Shown piece by piece: positions 33,877 to 43,186 of a stretch of DNA of 64,000 nucleotides. The stretch spans positions 7,159,501 through 7,223,500 of the forward strand of contig NZ_CP121695.1 of assembly GCF_029761915.1 (NCBI RefSeq), written 5' to 3'. The notes under the pieces were generated by a model. It worked only from the letters and a program-made list of their open reading frames with translations, did not search any database and was not told the origin of the DNA. The DNA is from Bradyrhizobium sp. CB1650. Its GTDB lineage: Bacteria > Pseudomonadota > Alphaproteobacteria > Rhizobiales > Xanthobacteraceae. Numbering within the stretch: the stretch's first letter is position 1; each line of letters begins with the position of its first letter. The position numbers and the translations under genes are program-made.

Positions 33877-35340
33877 TTGGACAGAGACAGCAAGTCACGG
33901 GCCGCAACCAACATCCTCATCACGGGCGGGTCCCAGGCCTGGAAACTGTCCGCCGGGTTCGTGCTGACGGTATTCTCGACGCGAAATCTCGCGCCGTCCG
34001 ACTTCGGCGTGCTTGCCATGTCGGCAACCGCCGCAACGTTCCTAGGCCTTATCAAGGACCTCGGCGTTGGACAGGCCATCATTCAGCGTACGGAGATCAC
34101 CAAGGGCCAGGTCGATGCGCTGTTCTGGCTCTCCGTACTCGCGTCCGCAGTATCTGCGCTTGCCCTGACGCTGAGCGCCTATCCGATCTCGCTGTTTTAC
34201 GACGATCCCAGGCTTCAACAGCTCAGCGTCGCAATTGCCGGACTGAGCTTCATTGCAGGCCTTCCGACCGTCCCCGCCGCCCTGTTGGCCAAAGACTCCC
34301 GGTTCAAGACCCTGGCGATCCTCGATGTCGCAGCGACAACAGCTTCCGTTGTCGCAGGGGTGGCCGCAGTCGTCATCTTGCGGAATTATTGGGCACTTTA
34401 CCTGTCCACGCTCGTTCTCACTCTCGTTTCGACAACCGGCATCTGGGTCTGTTCGGGCTATCGTCCCGGATATCCACATTTGGACCGCGAGACGCGGCGC
34501 ATGGCAAGATTTGGCCTGCAGGTGTCCGGCTTCAATCTGGTCAACTATTTCTCGAGAAACGCAGACAACATTCTCATCGGCAAATTCCGGGGCGGCGAAG
34601 AACTCGGCCTGTACGATCGGGCCTATAAGTTGTTGCTGCTCCCAATCATTCAACTGCACACCCCGATCGGCCAGGTGATCGTCCCGCTGCTTTCGCGGCT
34701 TCGTTTCGACAAGGAAAAATACCTGAGCGCCTACGATGATGCCCTTTCCATGGTCATGCTTGTGTGTCAGCCGGGCATCGTCTTTGCGATTTTTCTTGCG
34801 GAGCCACTCTTCAGAATTGTCCTGGGTGAGCATTGGGTGGGCGCAGCCCCGATTTTTTCGTGGCTTGGCCTTGCGGGCCTGATCCAGGTCGCGACAGCGA
34901 CAGCGGCCTGGCTGTTTCTCAGCCAAGGACGTGGTCAGGAGTACTTCAGGCTCGGCGTTTGGACCGCCCTGATCAATGTGACCTCATTCGTGATCGGCCT
35001 TCCCTGGGGCGGGTTGGGGATCGCCGCATCGTACGCGCTGGTAAATTGCGCCATCGTGCTGCCGCTTTACGCAATGTCGATTGGTCGTAACGGCCCGGTG
35101 ACGGTCAGGAGCCTGATCGAAACAACCGGCCCGCATTGGATCGGTTGTCTGGTTGCGGCGGCCGTCACATGGATTTCGTCCGCCTCGTTGCTGGATGGAA
35201 ACTCCCCGGCCGGGTTGGCTACGCTGCTGGCGCTATCTTACGCATCATATCTCTTTGCCATTGCCTTCTTCGCGCAGAAAAGGGCGCTCGCGCAGCGCCT
35301 GTTGCACTACGGTTATCGAAAGGCAGCAGCCAAGCTCTAG
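33877..35340 (+). CDS. Polysaccharide flippase, Wzx-like (MOP family)
   Basis: The 487-residue protein has about twelve to fourteen membrane helices and the N-terminal family run ITGGSQAWKLSAGFVLTVFSTRNLAPSDFG... (as in polysaccharide biosynthesis proteins, PF13440/PF01943). The RNADNILIGKFRGGEELG and YDRAYKLLLLP segments in the middle are typical. It should move lipid-linked repeat units across the inner membrane. Translation is from a TTG, the only start after the upstream stop. It is one of two flippases in the window, the other being at 52845. Which polymer each serves is not known. Confidence 0.88.
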   Translation: MDRDSKSRAATNILITGGSQAWKLSAGFVLTVFSTRNLAPSDFGVLAMSATAATFLGLIKDLGVGQAIIQRTEITKGQVDALFWLSVLASAVSALALTLSAYPISLFYDDPRLQQLSVAIAGLSFIAGLPTVPAALLAKDSRFKTLAILDVAATTASVVAGVAAVVILRNYWALYLSTLVLTLVSTTGIWVCSGYRPGYPHLDRETRRMARFGLQVSGFNLVNYFSRNADNILIGKFRGGEELGLYDRAYKLLLLPIIQLHTPIGQVIVPLLSRLRFDKEKYLSAYDDALSMVMLVCQPGIVFAIFLAEPLFRIVLGEHWVGAAPIFSWLGLAGLIQVATATAAWLFLSQGRGQEYFRLGVWTALINVTSFVIGLPWGGLGIAASYALVNCAIVLPLYAMSIGRNGPVTVRSLIETTGPHWIGCLVAAAVTWISSASLLDGNSPAGLATLLALSYASYLFAIAFFAQKRALAQRLLHYGYRKAAAKL

Positions 35341-35406
35341 GGAAGCTTCGCGGACTGGAGGACCAGGCAATTTGCTTGCCTTTGAGCCGGCTCATTTCGA
35401 TCAGCT

Positions 35407-35434
35407 CACGCTGATCTGGTCACGCTGATCTGGT
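35407..35434. repeat. Perfect 14-bp tandem repeat
   Basis: CACGCTGATCTGGT occurs twice head to tail, with a further partial copy (TCAGCTCACGCTGAT) overlapping its left end. It lies at the 3' end of the small exported protein gene and could have arisen by slippage. Confidence 0.9.
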
Positions 35435-35688
35435 CACTTGGCTTCGCCGTCCATCTTGCCGCCATTCGCGACGCACTTGTCGTAGTAGGCCCGCTGATCG
35501 CTTCCCGATCCCTTGGCGCTTCCCGCCGCCGGATTTCCGGGCTGGCGCGGCGGAAATTGCTTGGCGGTAAGGGCGCTGCATTTTCTGGCAAGCTCTGCGG
35601 TAATCGCCGACGCGCGATCCACAGATGAGCCCAGCACAGCGCAGACGAGAGCAAGTAGCACGCATCCAGATTTCCAGTTGGCGAGCAT
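35434..35688 (-). CDS. Small exported protein of unknown function
   Basis: The 84-residue protein begins MLANWKSGCVLLALVCAVLG with a signal peptide likely cut after ASA near 31. The mature part has two Cys (about 40 and 70) that could pair, and a Gly/Ser/Lys-rich centre ending in a charged tail. It starts at an ATG after AGGAAAC. No family is recognised, although small proteins of this kind are frequent in rhizobial genomes. Confidence 0.7.
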   Translation of the reverse strand: MLANWKSGCVLLALVCAVLGSSVDRASAITAELARKCSALTAKQFPPRQPGNPAAGSAKGSGSDQRAYYDKCVANGGKMDGEAK

Positions 35689-35865
35689 GATACGTTTCCT
35701 TGCCGGAACTCCTGATCGACGCGGCATTTTTCCGCATCGATGTTGCGATCATCTTAGCGGGTTTTGATCCGAACTAAAGGCCGCATTCCGGGGCTACGGG
35801 TCGCGACCAATTTACACGGGTAGCAGGAAGCCCCGACCTCTTTCCAGAGCGCCGACGGCAAACTA

Positions 35866-35877
35866 ATTGACGTCAAT
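35866..35877. promoter_or_regulatory. 12-bp perfect palindrome upstream of small exported gene
   Basis: ATTGACGTCAAT reads the same on both strands and lies 38 bases before the start codon at 35916. It contains a TTGAC core on each strand. A related palindrome, GTCAATTGAC, follows the same gene at 36212. A regulator binding such sites is possible but not identified. Confidence 0.4.
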
Positions 35878-35915
35878 AGACCCTTGACTGCCGGGTTCCG
35901 CAGAGGGAGGCCGCA

Positions 35916-36164
35916 ATGTTGTCGCTCAGGCTCTTGTTGATTGCTCCGCTTGCTCTTGCCGCGCCAGTGTTTGCGCAGGGTACCCAGCAAAACCAGTATC
36001 GGGATCCTCAGCCGCATCGCTCACCAAATGCTGCGACCGGCCCGCGCTATCCGGTTGCAACCCGGCCGAGCAATAATCCGTTTCAGAATCCCATCGGTCA
36101 GGGTGTCCCCCCGGCGGTGTCTGCCAACCCGCACCTCAACAGCAATCGGACCAATACGCGCTGA
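35916..36164 (+). CDS. Small exported Pro/Asn-rich protein of unknown function
   Basis: The 82-residue protein opens with a signal peptide (MLSLRLLLIAPLALAAPVFAQ, cut after FAQ or AAP) and a low-complexity mature part rich in Asn, Pro, Gln and Arg. It has a clear AGGGAGG ribosome site. No domain is recognised. It lies beside the large RTX glycanase gene and is read in the opposite direction. Confidence 0.72.
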   Translation: MLSLRLLLIAPLALAAPVFAQGTQQNQYRDPQPHRSPNAATGPRYPVATRPSNNPFQNPIGQGVPPAVSANPHLNSNRTNTR

Positions 36165-36211
36165 GCGGCGGTTGAATTCTTTCGCGGAATTCGCCCGGTC
36201 AATCTGATCGC

Positions 36212-36221
36212 GTCAATTGAC
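36212..36221. promoter_or_regulatory. 10-bp palindrome between two 3' ends
   Basis: GTCAATTGAC, perfect on both strands, similar in core to the palindrome at 35866. It lies between the convergent small exported gene and the RTX gene, so promoter activity would be unexpected. Possibly chance. Confidence 0.25.
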
Positions 36222-36257
36222 TGTTGATGTCCGCTGTCATGCGGGTCGCAAAGATCC

Positions 36258-39200
36258 TCAGCGAAGGATGAAGTTATGCACCTCCGCCAGATGGGCATCG
36301 ATCGGGCCCGCCGCGTGAGCGAGGTCAAGCTGATGAAGACCGGGGTCGGCATCAGGGCGGCTGGTCTCCACGAGCGGAGCCGTCTTGAGCGATTCATGCA
36401 ATGCCTCGTTGACCACATCGTAGGCGTCCTTCGAGACAGCAGACTGCTCGAAAACAAATCCGTCGCTCCCCAGGCGCGCCGCGGTAATGGCCGGCGCGGT
36501 CGCGGGAGGTTGTGACGCCGGAACCGGCGTAAAATCAAAACTGGCTTTCGGAGGATCGATGACCAGCGTGCCGCCTGTTCCGTCGCTCGAGAGATTGAAG
36601 GTCGATTTGGTGTAGTCGCCAACCAACGAAATGTGTGCCGTGTGATTTTGGGCATCGACCACCGTCAACACGCCGCCGGCTGTATTGCCGGAAAAGGACG
36701 CCGACGTCCCCGTTCCGTACGCGATGTCCTTCAGATCGATATGGTTGGAGTTGGCCGCGGTACCGTCACCCGTCAGGCCGATCAGCGTCCCCGTAAATTG
36801 CGCCGCGTGGTCCAGCACCAGATTGCCCGTCGACGCCTTGAAGGTGATCGATCCAGAGGCGGCGCCGGACAATTCGAGCGTGGCGCCAGCGTTGATCGTC
36901 GCGGCCTGCGTCATATCACCGAGTTTCAGGACGACGGTCCCGGAGATATTGAGGACAGTCGATGACGTGTTGATTACGCCATCGCCATTGAGGTCCTGGT
37001 AAAACGTCGTCTCGACCGCCTTGAGCGACGGGTCGGTCGGGGACACCTTGTTCAGCAGGTTCGATGTGTAATTGCCGCTGCTGTCGGTGGTCCAGACCGC
37101 GAATTCGCCGGTCGCCGGAATCTTCCAAGCCACGTCATAGCCAGTGGAGGTCTGCTCCACGGCCACCGGCGTCCAGACCCCGAACTGCCCCGGCACGACC
37201 GCGGCACCACCATACTTCAACGTCGGCCCAGTGCCGGTCGCCATCGAAGCCAACAAGAAGCTCTTGTCGGCCGCAACCAGGCTGGTCGAGCCGGATGCCT
37301 CGATTGTCGTCCCTGCAATTGTCGTGGGCGACGCCCCTGCCGTTGCAGCCGAAGGAACACCGATCACGCCATCGCCATTGAGATCCTGGTGAAAGAGGGA
37401 CTCGCTCGACTCGAGCGCCGGGTCTGTTCCAGACACCTTGTTCAGATAGTTGGATACGAAATTGCCGTTGCTGTCGGTGTTCCAGATCGCGAATTGGCCG
37501 GTAGAGGGGATCTTCCAGGCGACAAGGTAGCCGCTCGACGATGCTTCCGCCCCCACCGGCACCCATGCGCCAAGCTGCCCTGCGACAACCGCCGTCCCAC
37601 CATTTTTCAACAGAACCGATGAGCCGGCCGTCGAAAGGTAGAAGTTGCTTCCCACCTTGCTGAGCGTTGTCGTGCCGGCCGCTTCGATCACCGTGCCGAC
37701 GGCCGAGCTGAAGGCGTTCGAGAGCTGGCTCAGATTGCCGGCGAGGTCGGTTGCGGTCGCGGTGAAGCTGTGTTGGCCTGCCGTGAGCGATCCGGTGGTG
37801 ATGCTCCAGGCCCCACTTGCCGCCGCAACGCCGGTGCCGAGCAAGGTCGAGCCTTCGTACAGCCGGATAGTGCTTCCAGCCTCCGCCGTACCGGAGACCA
37901 ACATGGCGTTCGAGGCGGCAAGTGCGCCCGAGGTCAGGATGGGTGCAGCCGGTGCATGCGTGTCGATGGTGACATTGACCCCGGTCGAAAGCGCGCTGAG
38001 ATTGCCGACGCCGTCCATTGCGGCGGCCGCGAAAGCATGGGCACCTTCGACCAGCGTTGCGGTCGCAAAGCTCCAGCTACCATTCCCGTCGGCGATCGCC
38101 GTTCCGATCTGGTTGGCCCCGTCGAACAGCTCGACGGTGACACCTGCCTGCGCACGGCCGGTAAGGATCAGATGATTTGTGTTGATGAGGCCCGACACGA
38201 TCGAGCCGCCGTCGTTGGTCGCCGAGATCGTCGGCACGGCAATAGACGTCGTCGCGATCGGCGAATTCGTCGCGGAAACGACTGAATAGTCGGCCGACGC
38301 CAAGCTCGTGACGCCGGCAATGCGCAGCGTATCTGCTCCACCCGCGTAGTGAACGGTCCACACGTCGTTCACGTGGGTCAAATAGGCGCCGCTGTCGTAG
38401 CCTTTCAGGACCAGCTTGTCGTGCTCGGCAGTCGCGCTCGTCAGGACGTGGAAATCCGCGACGGTATCGTTGCCGCTGCCTGCATTGTAAATGAACGTAT
38501 CGTTGCCGGCACCTCCGGAGAGCCAGTCATTCCCGCCGGCGCCGTCGAGAATGTCGTCTCCGCTCGAGCCGACCATACGGTTTGCCATTTGGTTGCCGAC
38601 GCCGGCGAGCCCGCCCATCATCAACGTCAGGTTTTCGACGTTGGTCGGCAGCGTGTACGACGTCCAGGCCTCCACGCTGTCAATGCCGCCGCCGGGATTC
38701 TCGACTATTTTCTGGCTCGCGCTGCCGATGATGTAAGTGTCGTCGCCATTGCCTCCCACCAGCGTGTCGTCGTTATTCACAGCCGTGAGCTTGTCGTTCG
38801 CCGCGGTGCCGTACACCATGCGGCTGCTCGCCTTCCCGCTGATCCAGGACGTGATCGTTCCGCCGACCGGGAGCGTTGCCGGCAGTTGGAAATCGTCGCT
38901 GGTGAACGCCGAGACGGTCGTATTGCGGAACACCAGGGTGTCCTGGCTCGTCAACTTCAGATAGACGTCGCTCCCGACCTGGGTCATCGCCGCCTGCACA
39001 TCGGCGAATGAGGTGAAGGCAAAGCCGTTCAACTGGACAACGTCGTGTCCGGCGCCCGATCCCGGCGAAAAGTCGGTGATGATGTCCGAGCCGTCGCCCG
39101 CGTTGACTACGAAGCTATCCGAGCCGGCACCGCCGGTCAGCATATCATTGCCGAGCCCGCCGGTGATGACGTTCGACGCGGAATTGCCGATGATGTTGTT

Positions 39201-41222
39201 GGACTGGATATTGCCCGTGGCATTGATGGCCGCCGAACCGGTGAGCGTCAGATTCTCGACGTAGCTGGAAAGCGTGTACGTCACCGAAGAGAGTACCGTA
39301 TCCACGCCGCCGCCGTAGGCTTCGACAACCTTCGCAGCCGAATCGGTCACGACATAGGTGTCGTCGCCGGCGCCGCCGGTCATGGTATCAGCGCCTCCGG
39401 CGCCACCTATCCGGTCATTGCCGGAAGTGCCGGTCAGCGTATCCGCAGCCGCGCTTCCCGCGATCGTATTGGTCGAGGCGCCGCTCGTGAGAAGGGTGTA
39501 GTTCGCAAGCGTGTACTCCGGCAACTGATAGGCCTTGGTGGAATCGATGGTCATCGTCGCCGTCGATCCTGGAGCAGCGTTGCCCGGCCAGCTCCCGCCC
39601 ATCGCCAGATTGGCGATCATGTACATCGCCGTATTCATGTCGGCGGGCGTGGCCTGCTGTGCGACCTCCTTCCCGTCCACGAAGAACGTCAGGTCGTAGG
39701 GCGTCCATTTAAGTGCAAACGTGTGTTCTCCGGTGGTCAGGTTGGCCGTATTGGCCCAACCCCCATTCGTCGAAGGCGCGTAAGGTGAGTGAATGGCCCA
39801 ATGCGCCTGGTCGGGGTCCTGACCAAAGCCTTCGAGCACGTCGATTTCTGTATTGAGGTTATTGGCAGTGCTCGGCAACATCCAAAACGCCGGCCATGCG
39901 CCGCTGGTACTGGGCAGCGTGGCCGTCATCTCGAAATAGCCGTAGGTCTGGGTAAAGCTGTTCTGGGTCGAGATCATGCCCGACGAGAAAATGGCGCTGC
40001 CTGTATAAGGCGTGGCACTCGCGGGCAAGGGCTGCGCCGTGATGACGAGGTGGCCGTCCTGGATCGAGAACGGATTGAGTCCAAGCGCCGTCGATGACTG
40101 GGTTGCCGGCAGCCCGGAAAAGGTGGGATCGACGTACACTTGCTGTTCGCCGGCCAGCCCGTAGCTTGATGCCCCGCTCCAGGCATAGCTCGTGCGCCAG
40201 GTCAGACTGGGATCCTGTCCTGCCGAGAGCGCATTGAAGTCGTCGTTGAAGGTCTGGACCAGTCCGGTCAGGGGACTGACGATGTTTACATTTGCAGCCG
40301 TGAGATTCTGGAGGCTGGTGTTTTCGAGGGTTATCGTTTCGCCGCTGGCGATCGTCAGGACGAGGTCGGTGCCAACCTGTTTCATGGCCGCCGTGACATC
40401 GGTGAACGTCTTGAAGCCCGTGTTGTTGAGCTGCAGGATGTCCCCGCCGGCACCCGCCTGAAAGTCGGTGACGATGTCGTTGCCGTTCCCCGCGTTGACG
40501 ACAAACGTGTCGCGACCCGCACCACCGGTCAGCACGTCGTTGCCCCGCCCGCCGTCGATCACGTTGTCGCCGGCGTTGCCGACAATGATGTTGTTGAGAT
40601 CATTTCCGGTGGCGGGGGACGGAACGCTATCTGTCAGGATCAGGTTCTCGACGTTGGGCGCATTGCCGAGACTGTATCCGTTGATGTTCCAGACACGGAT
40701 GGTGTCGATGCCCTCTCCGGCCTGCTCGACGACCTTGGTGTTGTGGTCATAGACATAGTAGGTGTCGTCCCCCGCTCCGCCGATCAGCGTAACGCCGGTA
40801 CCGCCGGCCTCCATGCCGTCATTTGTCGCTCCAGTCGTCAGCGTGCCGCCTGCGGGGACAGTACCCGCCCAGTTCCACGCCGTTCCGCTTGCCGGCAGCG
40901 GATTGTCGAGCACGACATTGTCTGCGACCAGAGTGGAAAGCGCGACATTCTGCAGGGTAAGGGTTTCGGTCGACGACAGAGTTACGACCGTATCGGCACC
41001 CACTTGCGTCGCGGCGGCGAGGAAGCTGGCGAACGTCGCAAAGCCGTAGTTCTGCACCCGCAGCACATCGCCGCCCGTCCCCACTTGAAAGTCAGTGATG
41101 GTATCGGAGCCGTATCCCTTCGAGATGACGAAGGTATCCTTGCCTGCTCCTCCGGTCAGAAGATCGTTTCCAGTGCCACCAAACAGGACGTCCGCACCGG
41201 CGGTGCCGCTGATTACAGTCAT
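36258..41222 (-). CDS. Very large RTX protein with GH16 glycanase domain (ExsH-like)
   Basis: This 1654-residue protein is a secreted calcium-binding glycanase. Three RTX-type nonapeptide blocks (GGxGxDxUx; e.g. GGTGNDLLTGGAGKDTF, GGRGNDVLTGGAGRDTF) fill about 1-315, a GH16 domain spans about 320-590 with the catalytic ExDxxE near 457-462 (EIDVLEGF), and RTX blocks follow at about 594-625, 681-715, 811-840 and 894-930. Two Ig-like repeats follow (about 995-1175), then two tryptophan-rich repeats (about 1177-1283 and 1297-1413), each ending in a DLNGDGVI calcium loop. There is no N-terminal signal, so type I secretion is expected, as for S. meliloti ExsH/PlyA-type EPS depolymerases. No transporter gene is seen in the window. 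Confidence 0.93.
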   Translation of the reverse strand: MTVISGTAGADVLFGGTGNDLLTGGAGKDTFVISKGYGSDTITDFQVGTGGDVLRVQNYGFATFASFLAAATQVGADTVVTLSSTETLTLQNVALSTLVADNVVLDNPLPASGTAWNWAGTVPAGGTLTTGATNDGMEAGGTGVTLIGGAGDDTYYVYDHNTKVVEQAGEGIDTIRVWNINGYSLGNAPNVENLILTDSVPSPATGNDLNNIIVGNAGDNVIDGGRGNDVLTGGAGRDTFVVNAGNGNDIVTDFQAGAGGDILQLNNTGFKTFTDVTAAMKQVGTDLVLTIASGETITLENTSLQNLTAANVNIVSPLTGLVQTFNDDFNALSAGQDPSLTWRTSYAWSGASSYGLAGEQQVYVDPTFSGLPATQSSTALGLNPFSIQDGHLVITAQPLPASATPYTGSAIFSSGMISTQNSFTQTYGYFEMTATLPSTSGAWPAFWMLPSTANNLNTEIDVLEGFGQDPDQAHWAIHSPYAPSTNGGWANTANLTTGEHTFALKWTPYDLTFFVDGKEVAQQATPADMNTAMYMIANLAMGGSWPGNAAPGSTATMTIDSTKAYQLPEYTLANYTLLTSGASTNTIAGSAAADTLTGTSGNDRIGGAGGADTMTGGAGDDTYVVTDSAAKVVEAYGGGVDTVLSSVTYTLSSYVENLTLTGSAAINATGNIQSNNIIGNSASNVITGGLGNDMLTGGAGSDSFVVNAGDGSDIITDFSPGSGAGHDVVQLNGFAFTSFADVQAAMTQVGSDVYLKLTSQDTLVFRNTTVSAFTSDDFQLPATLPVGGTITSWISGKASSRMVYGTAANDKLTAVNNDDTLVGGNGDDTYIIGSASQKIVENPGGGIDSVEAWTSYTLPTNVENLTLMMGGLAGVGNQMANRMVGSSGDDILDGAGGNDWLSGGAGNDTFIYNAGSGNDTVADFHVLTSATAEHDKLVLKGYDSGAYLTHVNDVWTVHYAGGADTLRIAGVTSLASADYSVVSATNSPIATTSIAVPTISATNDGGSIVSGLINTNHLILTGRAQAGVTVELFDGANQIGTAIADGNGSWSFATATLVEGAHAFAAAAMDGVGNLSALSTGVNVTIDTHAPAAPILTSGALAASNAMLVSGTAEAGSTIRLYEGSTLLGTGVAAASGAWSITTGSLTAGQHSFTATATDLAGNLSQLSNAFSSAVGTVIEAAGTTTLSKVGSNFYLSTAGSSVLLKNGGTAVVAGQLGAWVPVGAEASSSGYLVAWKIPSTGQFAIWNTDSNGNFVSNYLNKVSGTDPALESSESLFHQDLNGDGVIGVPSAATAGASPTTIAGTTIEASGSTSLVAADKSFLLASMATGTGPTLKYGGAAVVPGQFGVWTPVAVEQTSTGYDVAWKIPATGEFAVWTTDSSGNYTSNLLNKVSPTDPSLKAVETTFYQDLNGDGVINTSSTVLNISGTVVLKLGDMTQAATINAGATLELSGAASGSITFKASTGNLVLDHAAQFTGTLIGLTGDGTAANSNHIDLKDIAYGTGTSASFSGNTAGGVLTVVDAQNHTAHISLVGDYTKSTFNLSSDGTGGTLVIDPPKASFDFTPVPASQPPATAPAITAARLGSDGFVFEQSAVSKDAYDVVNEALHESLKTAPLVETSRPDADPGLHQLDLAHAAGPIDAHLAEVHNFILR

Positions 41223-41543
41223 GATGAATTGCTTGGCTCCTCTGCGCGCCCACCGAACGGCAACTGCGCGTCAGCCAACGACAATCGCGTTCAAAGCGAC
41301 CTTACGGAATCCAAACAATTTGAAGAATGAAGACCGAACTGCAAGAGACACCGTAACACTACGGCTCACGTGAAGTCGGCGCTGCTCGGCAGCAAGCACA
41401 TTCAATGCAACGCGCTGGGCCGTCGCGTCGCTTCGGTCCATGCAGGAACTTTGTTCCGGAACCGGAACTCGCCGCCTGCTCTGACGATACCCGGTGCGCG
41501 GCGCTTCCTCGTACGCACGCTCCTCGAGGCCCTTCAGCGAAAA
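41223..41543. other. Promoter gap of the RTX glycanase, no gene
   Basis: No supported frame. On the minus strand AGGAG stands about 14 bases before the RTX start codon, somewhat far. No operator-like palindrome was found. Confidence 0.5.
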
Positions 41544-41930
41544 TTATCGTTCCGTCGCGGCTTCGTCCGGGGGATAGAACCGTGCCTGATGTGCTTCAGA
41601 AAGAACCTGTCCCGTCGATGATTTTGCAAGGACAGTCCATTCGTACAATCCGGGCTTGCAAGGAGCGAATGTCCGGATCGTGCCAGAAGGCAGAATGCCG
41701 TTGCCGGGAACTGGAACGTCCTGACCTCCCATTTCTCGATCGCCTTGCGTCAGCGTGACCGACACCGATGCGGAACCTGCCGGAACGTTGCGCAGACGGA
41801 TCTCGGGATTTGGAAACAGCGTGACGCAGCCTTGCGCCCCGCGCCAGGAAAACTCCAGCGCCATCGGATCAGCCGACGCGGGATGAGATATCGCAAGCAA
41901 CGAAACGAAGACGATAACAAAGGCTCTCAC
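41544..41930 (-). CDS. Small exported protein of unknown function
   Basis: The 128-residue protein has a signal peptide (AFVIVFVSLLAISHPASA, cut near residue 20). The mature domain (PMALEFSWRG and further) looks like an all-beta fold with two Cys (in RGAQGCVTLF and FAPCKPG) that could pair. No known family is recognised. It is the first of the minus-strand genes upstream of the RTX gene and may be co-expressed with it. Its place between EPS genes suggests an exopolysaccharide-related periplasmic or surface role, which is inference. Confidence 0.7.
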   Translation of the reverse strand: MRAFVIVFVSLLAISHPASADPMALEFSWRGAQGCVTLFPNPEIRLRNVPAGSASVSVTLTQGDREMGGQDVPVPGNGILPSGTIRTFAPCKPGLYEWTVLAKSSTGQVLSEAHQARFYPPDEAATER

Positions 41931-42187
41931 ATGTCGCTCCCATTCGGGTTCGATTCCGATATTCGGCTATCGATCACGCGCCATCCACGCAAAAAAGATC
42001 GCACGTTTTGAGGCGGGATGATGAAGGATACTCGCCACGTTTGCCGAGGCATCCAGCGATCAAGTCAAGAAGTCACGAGTTGGCCATTCTTTTGGCCGAC
42101 CGTCGACTTGTCCATTGGCGTGCATCGCAGAAGCCATTCCCGCGCCTGCCAACGGATTGTGCAAACAACGCAAGTGACAGCCAAGCC

Positions 42188-43186
42188 GTGTCCAGAAAAG
42201 TCCTGATCGTCATACCGGTATTGAACGAGGCTTCCCACATCGAGAGCGTCGTCCGCAACCTGGCCCGAGACAGTGTCCACCAGGATCGCACGATCGTGGT
42301 TGCGGATGGCGGCAGCACCGACGGGACGCCCGAAATTGTCCGCACGCTCGCCAAGGAGATTGACGGCCTGCATCTGTTGCACAATCCGCGGCGGCTGCAG
42401 AGTGCCGGCGTCAATCTGGCCGTACAGGTCTATGGTGCCGACGCGCAGGTCCTGGTGCGGTGTGATGCCCATTGCGGATATCCGGCGCATTATGTTTCGC
42501 GCCTCCTCAAGACCCTGGAGGAGCGTAACGCCGACTCGGTCGTGGTCCCAATGGACTCCCGTGGCGACGGCCGCCTGCAGAAGGCCATCGCCTGGGTCTC
42601 TGACACAAAGGTCGGCTCGGGCGGATCGGCACATCGCGGCGGAACGCAAAGCGGCTTCGTCGACCACGGACATCATGCGGCGATGACTATCGACGCGTTC
42701 CGCAGAGCGGGTGGTTATGACGAAACCTTCACGCATAATGAAGATGCAGAGTTCGACTGCAGGCTGCGTGCAATCGGCGGCCGGATATTTTTGGATTCGG
42801 ACATCCGCCTTTCATACCGACCGCGCTCGAGTTTTCTGAGCCTGGCGAAGCAATACTTCAACTATGGTCGCGGTCGATCCAGAACCGTGAGGCGGCATCC
42901 TGGATCGTTGCGACTGCGTCAGTTCCTGGTGCCCACTCATGTTGCACTGACGTTTTGCGCCATCCTGCTGGCTCCGGTGGCGCCGGTGCTGCTGGCATTG
43001 CCGGCGGCCTATCTGGCGATACTGTCCTTGACGGCAATGACGATTGCGGTAGAGCATCGCTCAATTGGCGGCCTGCTTGCGCTGCCGGCCGCCGTCGTGA
43101 TGCATTTCGCGTGGGCGCTGGGCTTTTTCTGGGGCATCCTGTCGATCCGCCAGACGAGCTGGCAGATGACCCCTTCAGTTTCGTAA
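42188..43186 (+). CDS. Glycosyltransferase family 2, ExoA-like
   Basis: The 332-residue protein has the GT2 core: LIVIPVLNEASHIESVVRNL, then VADGGSTDGTPEI and the metal motif in VLVRCDAHCGYPAHYV. TFTHNEDAEFDCRL follows as the catalytic-base loop. Two or three membrane helices close the protein (about 250-320). This layout and length match ExoA, the succinoglycan beta-1,3-glucosyltransferase, which supports a similar role. The start is uncertain. The frame stays open to 42008, but the extra 60 residues are basic and unlike the family, so the GTG at 42188 is chosen. Its last 12 bases overlap the convergent GT4 gene. Confidence 0.83.
   Translation: MSRKVLIVIPVLNEASHIESVVRNLARDSVHQDRTIVVADGGSTDGTPEIVRTLAKEIDGLHLLHNPRRLQSAGVNLAVQVYGADAQVLVRCDAHCGYPAHYVSRLLKTLEERNADSVVVPMDSRGDGRLQKAIAWVSDTKVGSGGSAHRGGTQSGFVDHGHHAAMTIDAFRRAGGYDETFTHNEDAEFDCRLRAIGGRIFLDSDIRLSYRPRSSFLSLAKQYFNYGRGRSRTVRRHPGSLRLRQFLVPTHVALTFCAILLAPVAPVLLALPAAYLAILSLTAMTIAVEHRSIGGLLALPAAVVMHFAWALGFFWGILSIRQTSWQMTPSVS

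Noticed and set aside
36258..41222. Regularly repeated DNA resembling a repeat array
   Set aside because: The periodicity comes from RTX nonapeptides and Ig/Trp repeats in one long open frame; there are no conserved direct repeats with unique spacers, so it is not a CRISPR array.
42008..42187. 60-residue extension of the ExoA-like protein
   Set aside because: Basic and unlike GT2 proteins; the GT2 core begins just after the GTG at 42188. The TTG at 42008 also lacks a good ribosome site.
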